Shown piece by piece: positions 24,533 to 32,954 of a stretch of 64,000 nt of DNA. This DNA is from Candidatus Poribacteria bacterium (lineage in GTDB: Bacteria > Poribacteria > WGA-4E > WGA-3G): assembly GCA_022826805.1 (NCBI GenBank), contig JAJDUH010000042.1, positions 17,191-81,190 on the forward strand. Reading direction: 5' to 3'. Numbering within the stretch: position 1 is the stretch's first letter; each line of letters opens with the position of its first letter. The notes under the pieces were generated by a model. The model saw nothing but the letters and a program-made list of their open reading frames with translations, was not told the origin of the DNA and made no database searches. Position numbers and translations under genes: made by a program.

Positions 24533-24780
24533 GTAGGTTGGGTTGAACGATGCTGAGAAGAACCCTTTCCAGATACCAAACACATTGCGACCTCAATATT
24601 CCGTCATACACCATCAAAGGCGAAGTGAAACCCAACTTTATTTATGCCAACACACCGCGGAAACCTTACAGAAAAGCGTTGGGTTTCACTCGGTGTTTCT
24701 ATTTCGAAAGATGTATCGCCTCGACCTCAATTGTCTTTGAATCGCGTGTATTCCGAGATTATCTGTTCAACCCAACCTAC
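24533..24780. repeat. MITE-like element with nested perfect inverted repeats
   Basis: The outer 16-bp arms 'gtaggttgggttgaac' (24533-24548) and 'gttcaacccaacctac' (24765-24780) are perfect inverses. Inner 12-bp arms 'gtgaaacccaac' (24625-24636) and 'gttgggtttcac' (24678-24689) nest inside. The 248-bp element fills the gap between two minus-strand genes and codes for nothing convincing. The nested design suggests a non-autonomous mobile element able to form a long stem-loop RNA. Confidence 0.65.
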
Positions 24781-24793
24781 GATGGAGTCTTTT

Positions 24794-25618
24794 TTATCCT
24801 ACGCTTTGCAGTGGTATCTCCTCTAATCCTGATAACCCTGATTCAGATAATAATTTTGCAACGGTCAATGCGTTCTGTCGGATCTGATCCGGTTGAAATT
24901 GCGTGTACATACCGACCGCCATCGCGTCCGTCGGTTTGATGTTTTCAAGTGCGAGCCGAAAGGCTTCGCGCGGCTCGTTTCTGCCAGCAGCTAATACCTT
25001 TATAGCAATTATCGGCGTCGGTATCGCTTGTATCGCTGCGAACGCCGTATACCGATCGTTTGGCAGATACAACTCTCTATGTAGTGTATGATTATACAAC
25101 GCGCAGACATAAAAGTCAACATCGTATCCTTCGGAGTAGCAATACTTGAGGACATGAGGATCGTGTGTACCGAGTCCGACAGCACAACCGAGATCGCGGA
25201 TGTATTTGAGGTTTTCGCGTAGTGAATCGAGTCGTCCTTCGGCATACAATTTATCGGTTGTACCGCCGTGGTGATAGATCGCAATCGGTTTATAGCGGGC
25301 GACAATCTGTAGGTATTCGTTGAGGTCTGCGTATTCTGTATCTTTGGGAGTCTGCGCTATCCACTGAATCGTACCGCCTGCGTTCCAGTATTCGTTGAGG
25401 ACGCGCATGATATGCTTGTCGGCGCGAGCGAGTACGGTATTAATTCCATTCCGCTCTGCCTGCCGGAGATCCATCATAATTTGGATCGTCGTATAGTAAT
25501 CCTCCATGGCTTTCGAGGCATCTGCCGAGCGGTGCGAGATGCCACTATACGGGTTGCCGCCGATAATGAGCCGCGGGACACGATGTGATGCGATTGGGAT
25601 TGTGGGTATTTTCATCAT
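24794..25618 (-). CDS. Uncharacterised TIM-barrel-like protein, paralogue of the gene at 59212
   Basis: A 274-residue cytoplasmic protein. It shares several blocks with the protein at 59212-60048: 'LIIGGNPYSGISH' versus 'LVIGDNPIYGYSH', 'THDPHVLKYC' versus 'VHDPRLLHIA', 'YDVDFYVCALYN' versus 'WDIDYYMTGLYN', 'IAIKVLAAGR' versus 'LIFKVLAAGR', and 'VGMYTQFQPDQIRQNA' versus 'LGMYQQFGDQIGENA'. The order of strands and the 'KVLAAGR' block resemble aldo/keto-reductase-like barrels, but the catalytic Asp-Tyr-Lys-His set is not obvious. I do not recognise a named family. No good ribosome site is visible before either of two adjacent ATGs. Confidence 0.65.
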   Translation of the reverse strand: MMKIPTIPIASHRVPRLIIGGNPYSGISHRSADASKAMEDYYTTIQIMMDLRQAERNGINTVLARADKHIMRVLNEYWNAGGTIQWIAQTPKDTEYADLNEYLQIVARYKPIAIYHHGGTTDKLYAEGRLDSLRENLKYIRDLGCAVGLGTHDPHVLKYCYSEGYDVDFYVCALYNHTLHRELYLPNDRYTAFAAIQAIPTPIIAIKVLAAGRNEPREAFRLALENIKPTDAMAVGMYTQFQPDQIRQNALTVAKLLSESGLSGLEEIPLQSVG

Positions 25619-25720
25619 GTTATTTTTTTTTAGTCCTATCTTTTTAGTGGAACCCAGGCCTGTTTAGTTCTTGGACAATTTCGGTCATTACGCAAGGTCT
25701 CTTCCTGTAGAAGCGACTTG

Positions 25721-26311
25721 TCACTGATACACCCGAATTTCCCTGATTACAACATCATCAAAAGACACTTTGGTTTTATGAGTCAATGGTTCTTGTATGG
25801 TGTGTGCTGAATCACGATTGACATAGATGACAACTCTTAGCACCCGCACGGACCTGTCGATGTTGAGACGTATCACCGCACCGTTCTCGGATCTAGCAAT
25901 TTTGTGACTTTTCACTGGCTCAAAGTGGTCTGCTTTTTCATGCGCTATCTCTGCAGTCGATGTGTCTACTGAGAGACGATAAATGTTTGAAACTGGATGC
26001 ACCTCAATGTAAGCGACAGGTGTAAGCGTGTCAAGTTGAATCAAGGCATCAGTCTTATGTTTACCTTCCACCCAGTCGCCATATCGAAGACTGTGCCTAT
26101 AAGCAGGGCTATCCTTTTCAACAAAGCCTTTTACCTTCAAGCTACCGGTTGTGGCAAGATTGCCATCAACAAGCGATGGATATGCCTCGCAGGATAGGTG
26201 TGTAGCTGCTATTCGTTTTGGAAGTGGCTGATACAAAGATGCGCAACCTACCATGGATAGCCATATTCCGATTGCCACGCATACGCGCAAAGAATAGGTT
26301 CTACTTGACAT
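25721..26311 (-). CDS. Putative lipoprotein, discoidin-like
   Basis: A 196-residue exported protein. The start at 26311 is preceded by 'acggaggcg'. The signal peptide ends in the lipobox 'SMVGC'. The mature part has 'PSLVDGNLATTG', 'DALIQLDTLTPVAYIEVHP' and 'VRVLRVVIYVNRD', a pattern reminiscent of the F5/8-type C (discoidin) beta-sandwich, which often binds sugars. This is a weak resemblance only. It sits 43 bp downstream of another predicted lipoprotein on the same strand. Confidence 0.6.
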   Translation of the reverse strand: MSSRTYSLRVCVAIGIWLSMVGCASLYQPLPKRIAATHLSCEAYPSLVDGNLATTGSLKVKGFVEKDSPAYRHSLRYGDWVEGKHKTDALIQLDTLTPVAYIEVHPVSNIYRLSVDTSTAEIAHEKADHFEPVKSHKIARSENGAVIRLNIDRSVRVLRVVIYVNRDSAHTIQEPLTHKTKVSFDDVVIREIRVYQ

Positions 26312-26354
26312 TGGTTTTCGCCTCCGTTTCATGAGTGAATAGCCCTAAATACCC

Positions 26355-26813
26355 TTATTTCCACTTAAATTCACTTGCGGGGTCATGGTTCTTTTTTATG
26401 TCAGTTTTGTAAATTGTCCCGTTTGGACGTACATAAAATGTGAGTTGGTAGGTATAGCCGGTTGATATGTATGTTCCACCTACTGCCCGCATGCCACCAG
26501 GACGACGTCGCGGATGGATCTGATGGTCTTGTCGGAGTTGGAATCCCCGCGCCCTGCTTTCTTGCTTGGCTAAAAAACCGTGTATAGGTATTTCCCAGAT
26601 ATAAGTTTGCCAACCTGTGCCGTCATCGCTAACTTCGTTGGGGACTCCCCATTTCTCGACTGCCTTTGAAATGTGTGTATCCTTCCATACGGCGATGGTT
26701 TGCTGCATTTTCTCGTCTTGTGTTGGTTCTGATTTGTGCATTAAATGTGCGGGTGCTGTACACCCAGCAAACAGAATGCTAACTATAAGCATAAGTGGTG
26801 TGAACCTGAGCAT
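26355..26813 (-). CDS. Putative lipoprotein, possibly SmpA/OmlA-like
   Basis: A 152-residue protein with signal peptide and lipobox 'LFAGC' at about residue 18. The mature part contains 'AVEKWGVPNEVSDDGTGWQT', the kind of 'WG.P' block seen in small BamE/OmlA-like outer-membrane lipoproteins, and a C-terminal 'YQLTFYVRPNGTIYKTDIKK' strand pair. The start at 26813 has 'ttgggagta' upstream. The family assignment is tentative. Probably co-transcribed with the downstream lipoprotein. Confidence 0.6.
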   Translation of the reverse strand: MLRFTPLMLIVSILFAGCTAPAHLMHKSEPTQDEKMQQTIAVWKDTHISKAVEKWGVPNEVSDDGTGWQTYIWEIPIHGFLAKQESRARGFQLRQDHQIHPRRRPGGMRAVGGTYISTGYTYQLTFYVRPNGTIYKTDIKKNHDPASEFKWK

Positions 26814-27026
26814 TTTCGATACTCCCAATGTAAGGCAAAGACGAACTGGTGTCTCAGAAATTAAAATACGCTACACTGGGAATTAATAAGCAATTTGCGT
26901 GCCAAATTAAAACATAAGACAGAATGTAGAGATACTGTGGATTTAGGGGGTTTAACGCCGGTATTGGCTGCACAAAATAGGGCAAGCGGGAAGATAACTG
27001 CACGGATTTGGGCAGATACGGATGGG

Positions 27027-27062
27027 AAAAAAAGTTATGGGACAGCAGGGGTGCTGTCCCAT
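27027..27062 (-). terminator. Rho-independent terminator of the cyclase gene
   Basis: The perfect 11-bp arms 27037-27047 and 27052-27062 (atgggacagca/tgctgtcccat) are followed on the minus strand by AAC and seven T (27027-27033). It lies 46 bases after the stop of the minus-strand gene ending at 27108. The rest of the 26814-27107 spacer shows no gene. Confidence 0.85.
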
Positions 27063-27107
27063 GAAAGTATGCTATTAAGGCACAATTTGTCTCTGCTTTA
27101 CATCAAA

Positions 27108-28064
27108 TTATCGAATAGCGATCGGATTGCCCGGAGAACCCGTCGCCCCCTTGAGGCGAAGTGGTGCAAAACAGAAGGCGAATTCGTAAACCTTCGCTGC
27201 CGCTAACTCCTCCGTAATAACGTTCTCAAGGTTGTAAATCCCGTGCTTGACGATAAACAGCTGATGCACTGGAAACGCTAATGATTCATCGGGATTCGGG
27301 ACAACTTCGACTCCCCAGTTATCGCAACACAACATCACGATCTTCTGGTCAACGAGGTATTGTCCCGCCTCCAGTCCAATGCCGGGTTGCGTGGCATTAT
27401 AACGATCGTTGTCTGTCATCCAGAATTTACCCCAACCCGTGTGAATGATAACGACATCGCCAGGTGTGATTTGAACCCCTTGCTTTTTGAGTGCGCCTTC
27501 CAAATCGGCGCGGGTAATTTCATAACTATCGTCGAGATGTTCAACGCCTTTATAACCAGCAACATCAATCAGCACACCGCGCGTCACAATCGGTCCCACG
27601 TTCTCGACACCGAGTTCCGTAAGTCCTTCGGCTTTGGCAAAGTCGCGCTGGTGCAAGCCGTTGTAATAGAGATCGCCGATACCGATGTGACCAAGCCCGT
27701 CGAATTGCGTACCAATCTGACCGATTTCGCCGCTGAAGATTTCTTCAAACCACGTCGTTTTGTTCTCACCGAGGGGACCTGACATCGCTGGAATCCGCAG
27801 GCTATAGTGCCGCGTTCCAAAGACAGGGATACCGCTCTCATAGACTCTGCCGAGTTGATAGATTTCACCTGTTTTAATCAAACTCACCGCTTCCAATACT
27901 TTCTCCGGTGTTAGGCGATTTGCAGCGCCGCGCCGATCGTCGGCACCCCATTCGGAAGGAAACCACGATTCTTGTGTGAGGGTAACGGTTGCTGTGAGAG
28001 TGAGCACGCTAAAAACAAACGCAAATAAAATAAAAAGTTTGTGTTTTTTCGGTTTTTTGTACAT
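27108..28064 (-). CDS. Secreted cyclase-family (kynurenine formamidase-like) hydrolase
   Basis: A 318-residue protein of the bacterial cyclase / arylformamidase superfamily with an N-terminal signal peptide (about residues 1-30, 'LFAFVFSVLTLTATVTLT'). The metal/active site motif is present in altered form: 'IGTQFDGLGHIG', where the family has HxGTHxDxPxH. Other blocks are 'RGVLIDVAGYKG', 'GDVVIIHTGWGKFW' and 'LFIVKHGIYNLENV'. Family members hydrolyse amide or ester bonds using metal; the substrate here is unknown. The start has a perfect 'aggaggtaatt'. A terminator follows. Confidence 0.85.
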   Translation of the reverse strand: MYKKPKKHKLFILFAFVFSVLTLTATVTLTQESWFPSEWGADDRRGAANRLTPEKVLEAVSLIKTGEIYQLGRVYESGIPVFGTRHYSLRIPAMSGPLGENKTTWFEEIFSGEIGQIGTQFDGLGHIGIGDLYYNGLHQRDFAKAEGLTELGVENVGPIVTRGVLIDVAGYKGVEHLDDSYEITRADLEGALKKQGVQITPGDVVIIHTGWGKFWMTDNDRYNATQPGIGLEAGQYLVDQKIVMLCCDNWGVEVVPNPDESLAFPVHQLFIVKHGIYNLENVITEELAAAKVYEFAFCFAPLRLKGATGSPGNPIAIR

Positions 28065-28080
28065 AATTACCTCCTGAAAT

Positions 28081-28124
28081 AGTGGTTAGCGGTTAGTAGT
28101 TAGTAGATAGCGGTTAGCGATTAG
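28081..28124. repeat. Low-complexity GTTAG-type tandem repeat
   Basis: A run of about six imperfect 'ggttagcg/gttagta' units between the cyclase start and the EamA gene. Degenerate copies of related words continue to about 28215. It is a simple-sequence spacer; no function is visible. Confidence 0.5.
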
Positions 28125-28268
28125 AGGGCGAGATGACCTTGCCCCTACGTAGACCTGACTGCTAAAAGCGAGCGAAGCGAACATACTAATTGCTAAAAGT
28201 GAACGACCTAATTGCTGACAGCCATTAACAAACACACAGATCCTGTACCTACAAATACGAGGGTGCCT

Positions 28269-29159
28269 ATGACCTTTACTTCAATCGCCTTAATTCTGCT
28301 GTCAGCATTTTGCCACGCCTTATGGAATTTCTACAGTAAATCCAGCAGAGATACACGAATCCTCTTTTTTTGGTGTGGACTTTACACCCTAACAATAGCG
28401 TTCATTGCCTTTGGTATCAAGAAGCCAATAGTTCCGAAACCCGTATGGATCTATATTGTTAGCTCCGCCTTGGTCCACCTGTTATATAAGCTGTCTTTGA
28501 CGCACGCTTATACCGTTGGCGAGATTTCATTCGTCTATCCCATTGCGCGCGCCGCGCCAGCTTTCTTACCACTCTTTGCCTTTATTTTTTTAAAGGAACG
28601 AATTTCCGGACAAGGTTTGATAGGTATCTTATGTGTAATGGTCTCCATACTACTCTATCAACAACGTGAGGCACGCATTCAGTTCAAAGCTTTCTTTCGC
28701 TTCCTTCGCGAACCTGATGCCCTCTGGGCTTATGCCACCCTTGCCAGTGTCATTGCATATTCATTGATAGACAAACAGGGAATGTCCGAATTTCATCGCC
28801 ATTCGACAGAGGCACCTATGTGGCGAGCTGTGACCTATTATTTGCTGGAGGGCGGTATCTCGCAAGTCTTTTACGGTTTTTCCTGCCTTGTCCGGTTTCC
28901 ACGCCAGCAGATTGCCCAGATTGGACGAACAGAATGGAAACGGGCCCTCGCTGTTGTTGGGCTTATGTTGACATCCTATTCGCTCATCCTCTACGTTTTG
29001 ATGACAGAAAAGGTCAGCTATGTGACGTCGATTCGGCAGTGTTCTGTCATTTTCGTTGTTTTGCTCGGTGGTTACGCCTTGAAAGAGACCTATACAAAAC
29101 GCCGATTTATCGCCGCTGTTGTGATGGTATTCGGCATTTTTTTGATCGCATATCAATAA
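28269..29159 (+). CDS. EamA/DMT-superfamily transporter
   Basis: A 296-residue integral membrane protein with about ten hydrophobic segments arranged as two EamA repeats. 'PIARAAPAFLPLFAFIFLKE' ends the first repeat and 'SVIFVVLLGGYALKETYTKR' the second, both with the typical 'P..A..F.....E' pattern. The start at 28269 ('MTFTSIALILLSAF') is preceded by 'cgagggtgcc'; the ORF extends 19 codons upstream without a good signal. Family members export amino acids, nucleosides or other metabolites. The substrate is unknown. Confidence 0.85.
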   Translation: MTFTSIALILLSAFCHALWNFYSKSSRDTRILFFWCGLYTLTIAFIAFGIKKPIVPKPVWIYIVSSALVHLLYKLSLTHAYTVGEISFVYPIARAAPAFLPLFAFIFLKERISGQGLIGILCVMVSILLYQQREARIQFKAFFRFLREPDALWAYATLASVIAYSLIDKQGMSEFHRHSTEAPMWRAVTYYLLEGGISQVFYGFSCLVRFPRQQIAQIGRTEWKRALAVVGLMLTSYSLILYVLMTEKVSYVTSIRQCSVIFVVLLGGYALKETYTKRRFIAAVVMVFGIFLIAYQ

Positions 29160-29160
29160 T

Positions 29161-29249
29161 TTTTAATTATTCCTTGCGGTTAAACCACGTGCGTTAAGAC
29201 TTTATCGTGCGTTCCTCAAATCTGAAGAAATACCCTATCAAAAAACCCT
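29161..29249 (-). repeat. Orphan copy of the dispersed leader repeat
   Basis: Minus strand 29161-29182 reads close to 'aaccgcaaggaaaattaaaa', the sequence found before the ATGs at 33950 and 62175, but here no gene start follows. Bases 29223-29249 carry the second part, 'gaagaaataccc...caaaaaaccct', also present at 34013-34040. The rest of the 29160-29394 spacer holds nothing else recognisable. Confidence 0.5.
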
Positions 29250-29394
29250 GTGCCGTTGTTGCAGGCTACGGTGCTGATTAATTTTTAACACCAAAATCCT
29301 TAAATTCACCCGAGAGGTAATCAGAAACCTGCATTCTCACTCCGAAGCAAACGGACGCAGCAGCCCAGGCTTACATAATTAAAATTAAAGAACC

Positions 29395-30369
29395 TCAATC
29401 GAAGGACACACCCAATTTGACGCTCCGTTCGGGATGATTGTCCATTTCTATGTAGGCTTCGACTGAATCTTCAAAGGGAACCACCGGGTCAACGACGTCT
29501 TCACACTCGAACCGTCCTTCAGCAAGCCATTTCCAGCAGGTATCAATGATACGTCTGAAATTCCAACGTGGATGATCGCGGTTCGGATCGCTGTTAGCGC
29601 GCGCAAAGATTATGTTCGGGATGTTGACGTGCGCCACAGCCCCGAGGTCAAGTCCACCTGTACATGCTTTCGCGCGTCCAGCATAGACGATCGTCCCCTC
29701 GAAAGTGACGCTGCGAAGGGCATCATCGAGGGCTTCGTAGATTGCACTGGTTTCTACAGCCACATCAACACCAAGCCCACCCGTCGCTTCTTTAAGCACT
29801 TCGCCAGTATTGCAAGCAGTTGGGTCAATAACAAGTTCCGCCCCAGTCTTTTCAGCGACTTTCCGCCGTCTTTCAATCGGGTCTACGGCAGCAACAAAGT
29901 CAGCTCCCGCGATCCGTGCCATCTGCACCGTCATCAATCCGATCGCACCAAGTCCAAAAACAGCAACGCGCTCACCAACGCGTACTTTTCCATCACGAAT
30001 AGCGGACATCGCGAAGTGTGCGGGATCGTAACAGACGGCTTCCTTCCATGTCATCTGGTCGTGCAATTTGAGAAGTCGGTTTGCAGCCCACGTGTGCGTC
30101 TCCTTGAGGTGCCCGTGACTGGTGACACGATCCCCAATCTCAAAACTTTCAACGTCGTCTCCAATTTCAGTAATTCTTCCAACACACATATTTCCAAGTC
30201 CCAGTGGAAAACTTGGGTTGTTGTATCCGTAGTACGCTGTCAGTTCGGTGCCGCGTTTAGGCGCGCCGAATTCGACTTGAACCCGGACGCTGTCTGCTGG
30301 GACAGGTCCATCTTCATATTCTCTCAAAACGGGTTGCCGAGGGGCAACCGCGACTAATTCCCTTGGCAT
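29395..30369 (-). CDS. MDR-family dehydrogenase (zinc-binding alcohol dehydrogenase-like)
   Basis: A 324-residue medium-chain dehydrogenase/reductase. The NAD(P)-binding motif is 'VAVFGLGAIGLMTVQMARIA' near residues 133-152, followed by 'ADFVAAVDPIERRRKVAEKT'. The N-terminal catalytic fold has 'GNMCVGRITEIGDDVESFEI' and 'GDRVTSHG'. The usual catalytic-zinc Cys of 'CGTD' is replaced by 'KRGTEL', so it may be a zinc-independent or divergent enzyme. The start at 30369 has 'tgagggagacaagt'. It lies next to a CehA-like hydrolase and two Gfo/Idh/MocA genes on the same strand. Confidence 0.85.
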   Translation of the reverse strand: MPRELVAVAPRQPVLREYEDGPVPADSVRVQVEFGAPKRGTELTAYYGYNNPSFPLGLGNMCVGRITEIGDDVESFEIGDRVTSHGHLKETHTWAANRLLKLHDQMTWKEAVCYDPAHFAMSAIRDGKVRVGERVAVFGLGAIGLMTVQMARIAGADFVAAVDPIERRRKVAEKTGAELVIDPTACNTGEVLKEATGGLGVDVAVETSAIYEALDDALRSVTFEGTIVYAGRAKACTGGLDLGAVAHVNIPNIIFARANSDPNRDHPRWNFRRIIDTCWKWLAEGRFECEDVVDPVVPFEDSVEAYIEMDNHPERSVKLGVSFD

Positions 30370-30393
30370 ACTTGTCTCCCTCACGTGTTTAAC

Positions 30394-30410
30394 GGCACAC
30401 GGCGTGTGCC
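30394..30410. terminator. Hairpin after the CehA-like gene
   Basis: Arms GGCACAC and GTGTGCC with loop GGC, directly downstream of the minus-strand stop at 30418. There is no T-run, so it may be an RNA-stabilising hairpin rather than a classical terminator. Confidence 0.4.
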
Positions 30411-30417
30411 TACTACT

Positions 30418-32913
30418 TTAATGTGGAATTCCCAACTGATGCATCCGACGGTGAATCGCCTCTCGTGCTTCTTGGAACGGACGAGAGAGAAATTCTAAAT
30501 GATCATCCTCCCCATGGTGGTGCGTCACAGTCCCATGTTCATGATGACGCGCTGTCTGCTGGATGTAGGACAGCCCACCCTCAATCAGGGTCAACATATA
30601 GTTTGCTGTTTCTGGGTCGAACATCCACCATTCACCACCGACAGCAATATAGATGGGTGAGGTATGCGCAATAATACCGCGCCCCCATCCGTCGTGATGC
30701 GGGACAGCTTGTGCGTAATTAGGTCCCCCGCAGCGCGCCGCAATCCACGAATGCTTGTCCACCTTCAGGTTGGCTTTCAGGTGTAAATGTGCCTTGCCCT
30801 CTTTGTCCTCAGTAGAAGCGACAACCTGTCCTGCCTGAATAATTTGCAATGTATGGATCGGAAAGATGGAATCCGCAGAAGCTTCAACCTCGACCGTCCC
30901 GCCGTTACCCGGCAGGTTAATCGTGCTACCAATTGGTTGTCCGTCAACCGTGAGACGGATCATGGGACCACCACTCAAGAATGTGTTTCCAGCGCTCATG
31001 TATTTGCACCAGTTATCGTAGTTAAATTCCTCGTTGTCAGGAATGTGGACATAAGTGCGATAAACACCTACCGGCACATCGCTACTCATCTTATCTGTCC
31101 CACCGACGAGCGGTAACTTATAGCCACAGTTAAGATAGCGGTAGTACTCAAGATGTCCATACATAGCGTTGGTAAGATACTCAACAGCATCTACACGTCC
31201 GGTGGCAATGAGCGTTGCCGGTTCACAATTCGGATTCGGAATGTGCGGTAGGACAACTGTACCGCCTTGGGCATGACACGCATCTGCCCAGTGGGAAAGC
31301 GTGACCTCCATATTTCCACCGAGTTCCGCTTCCCCCGGTCCATCGGAACACCACGGTGCAACCTGTTCCTTTAAACCGAGGAGTGTGAGATGGCCGAGGA
31401 GATGCTGACGATTCTCTTGTGTTGCATAGACAATGCTCCGTCCATCGGCGGATGTCGTAGGTCTTCCAATGAACTCTTCTGTATTTGTGAAGAGATGTCC
31501 CCACTGCGAAAGAAGAAGATTCACAACGCCGAGGTCTTCACCTTGTGCTTCAGTGTGCGCGCCCTGCGTAGACAGGAAATGTACGTGTGTATCACCACTG
31601 AAATAGCGTTCAGCGTTCATATCGCACCACCGTTTTATCCGCAGCGTAAGATCACGTTGCCCCGGTTTTATGTTAACAGTCGTCCGCAGTGGTGTATATT
31701 CAAAACCGCGAGCGACATCAACAATAACGTCCCCACGAGGGAGCCATCCCTGACACGTGCCGTCAATATAGGCATAACTAATCTGTCCAAGTCGCACATC
31801 GCCACCCACATCTATGTGCCATGTACCGTTGTTTGAGTTAACATGAGCGTGGTGTCCGTGTGGCGCGTACGGCACGCCATGTGGAGAACGGAAATGGATG
31901 CGACACGGCACGGGTCTGTTCGTATCCTCGTCAATTACGGTGGTATGCACCCAGTTTCTGCCAGAGTCAATGACCTCTACCTTGACGCGTTCATTAGGTT
32001 GAACAGTCCCTTTTTCTTCGACTTCACCCCAATTAACACTGCCGAGAGTCTCACCCTGATTCTTGACTTCAACAGTGGCAGAAGGCGTAGCAGACACTTC
32101 AACATACGCAGGACTGCTTTTGTTGTTTTGGGATTCACCCCAACCTTTGAAGTCGTCGTTAATAAAAGCATCCGGCGCGTTTTCCGGCAACGGGTGTGGA
32201 TAAGTCGCAACGCCGCGATCAACATTGACTTCCATATCAAAGGCTTTGTCAGCATCATCAGATTGCGGAAGCGTGATTTTGACTTCGCGGCGCGGACGAC
32301 GCGGTATCGGATTTTCGTCGAGGTAACCGAGCGTGATTGCTGCAACGATAAAACGCCGTTCTTGTGGTTGAATTTCGATTGATGCGACTTCAACGCCGTC
32401 CCTTAGGTTTTTCCACACCCACAAATAGTAATCGCGCGGTGTCCCCTGGCTCACCTCCGTTTGTCGGTTACCCGCTGAACCCCATGCTCCCTCATAACGT
32501 GGTGCTAAGCTCTCCTGTCGGTCAGGTATAGCAAGGAATGTCTGCTGTCCCCATCCCTGCGGTACGCCGCCGATCTCAAAACGTTCGCGAATTGGCACAT
32601 TTTCTGTTTCACCATCGGTGTAATGGAAAACGTAATTGGCAATGAGTTTGGCAATCGGTTCGCCTTCGGGTATGCGTGACTCGAGCAGGCGATGTACAAA
32701 GATAATACACTTCGGATTTGCATTGATGGGAACTTGAATAGGATCGGTATTAACACCTTCGCCGAAGCCCAAGAAACAGGTTGCGCCTTCAGCGATCTCG
32801 AAAGGGAGTCCGTGGAACGTCTGGGCACCAACGTTCGGTGTCGCATCTGCACCGATAATCTCTGTACCGACATTACACAAGGCAGCAAGTGAGATAGGTT
32901 GGTAGTCTTTCAT
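30418..32913 (-). CDS. CehA/McbA-like PHP-fold metallohydrolase
   Basis: An 831-residue protein. The start at 32913 ('MKDYQPISLAALCN') is preceded by 'aaaaggaaatt'. The N-terminal half is beta-rich and probably binding or structural. The middle carries 'RYFSGDTHVHFLSTQGAH', the first metal-ligand motif (HxH) of CehA/McbA-like phosphoesterase-fold hydrolases. It is followed by 'GGTVVLPHIPNPNCEPATL', 'GRVDAVEYLTNAMYG' and 'LPLVGGTDKMSSDVPVG' with further His/Asp ligands. A C-terminal Ig-like part ('VEVEASADSIFPIHTLQIIQ') and a His-rich tail ('HHEHGTVTHHHGEDDH') finish it. No signal peptide is evident. The substrate is unknown; relatives cleave ester or amide bonds. It lies directly upstream of the MDR dehydrogenase. 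Confidence 0.75.
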   Translation of the reverse strand: MKDYQPISLAALCNVGTEIIGADATPNVGAQTFHGLPFEIAEGATCFLGFGEGVNTDPIQVPINANPKCIIFVHRLLESRIPEGEPIAKLIANYVFHYTDGETENVPIRERFEIGGVPQGWGQQTFLAIPDRQESLAPRYEGAWGSAGNRQTEVSQGTPRDYYLWVWKNLRDGVEVASIEIQPQERRFIVAAITLGYLDENPIPRRPRREVKITLPQSDDADKAFDMEVNVDRGVATYPHPLPENAPDAFINDDFKGWGESQNNKSSPAYVEVSATPSATVEVKNQGETLGSVNWGEVEEKGTVQPNERVKVEVIDSGRNWVHTTVIDEDTNRPVPCRIHFRSPHGVPYAPHGHHAHVNSNNGTWHIDVGGDVRLGQISYAYIDGTCQGWLPRGDVIVDVARGFEYTPLRTTVNIKPGQRDLTLRIKRWCDMNAERYFSGDTHVHFLSTQGAHTEAQGEDLGVVNLLLSQWGHLFTNTEEFIGRPTTSADGRSIVYATQENRQHLLGHLTLLGLKEQVAPWCSDGPGEAELGGNMEVTLSHWADACHAQGGTVVLPHIPNPNCEPATLIATGRVDAVEYLTNAMYGHLEYYRYLNCGYKLPLVGGTDKMSSDVPVGVYRTYVHIPDNEEFNYDNWCKYMSAGNTFLSGGPMIRLTVDGQPIGSTINLPGNGGTVEVEASADSIFPIHTLQIIQAGQVVASTEDKEGKAHLHLKANLKVDKHSWIAARCGGPNYAQAVPHHDGWGRGIIAHTSPIYIAVGGEWWMFDPETANYMLTLIEGGLSYIQQTARHHEHGTVTHHHGEDDHLEFLSRPFQEAREAIHRRMHQLGIPH

Positions 32914-32954
32914 GTTTTTTAATTTCCTTTTAAAGCCCCAGCGGGGCGACATGT

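Noticed and set aside
24550..24939. Frame of 129 codons inside the nested inverted repeat region
   Set aside because: Overlaps the 3' end of a real minus-strand gene and consists of repeat sequence.
28081..28215. Possible CRISPR array or telomere-like repeat
   Set aside because: Units are short, irregular and lack spacers; it is simple-sequence DNA.
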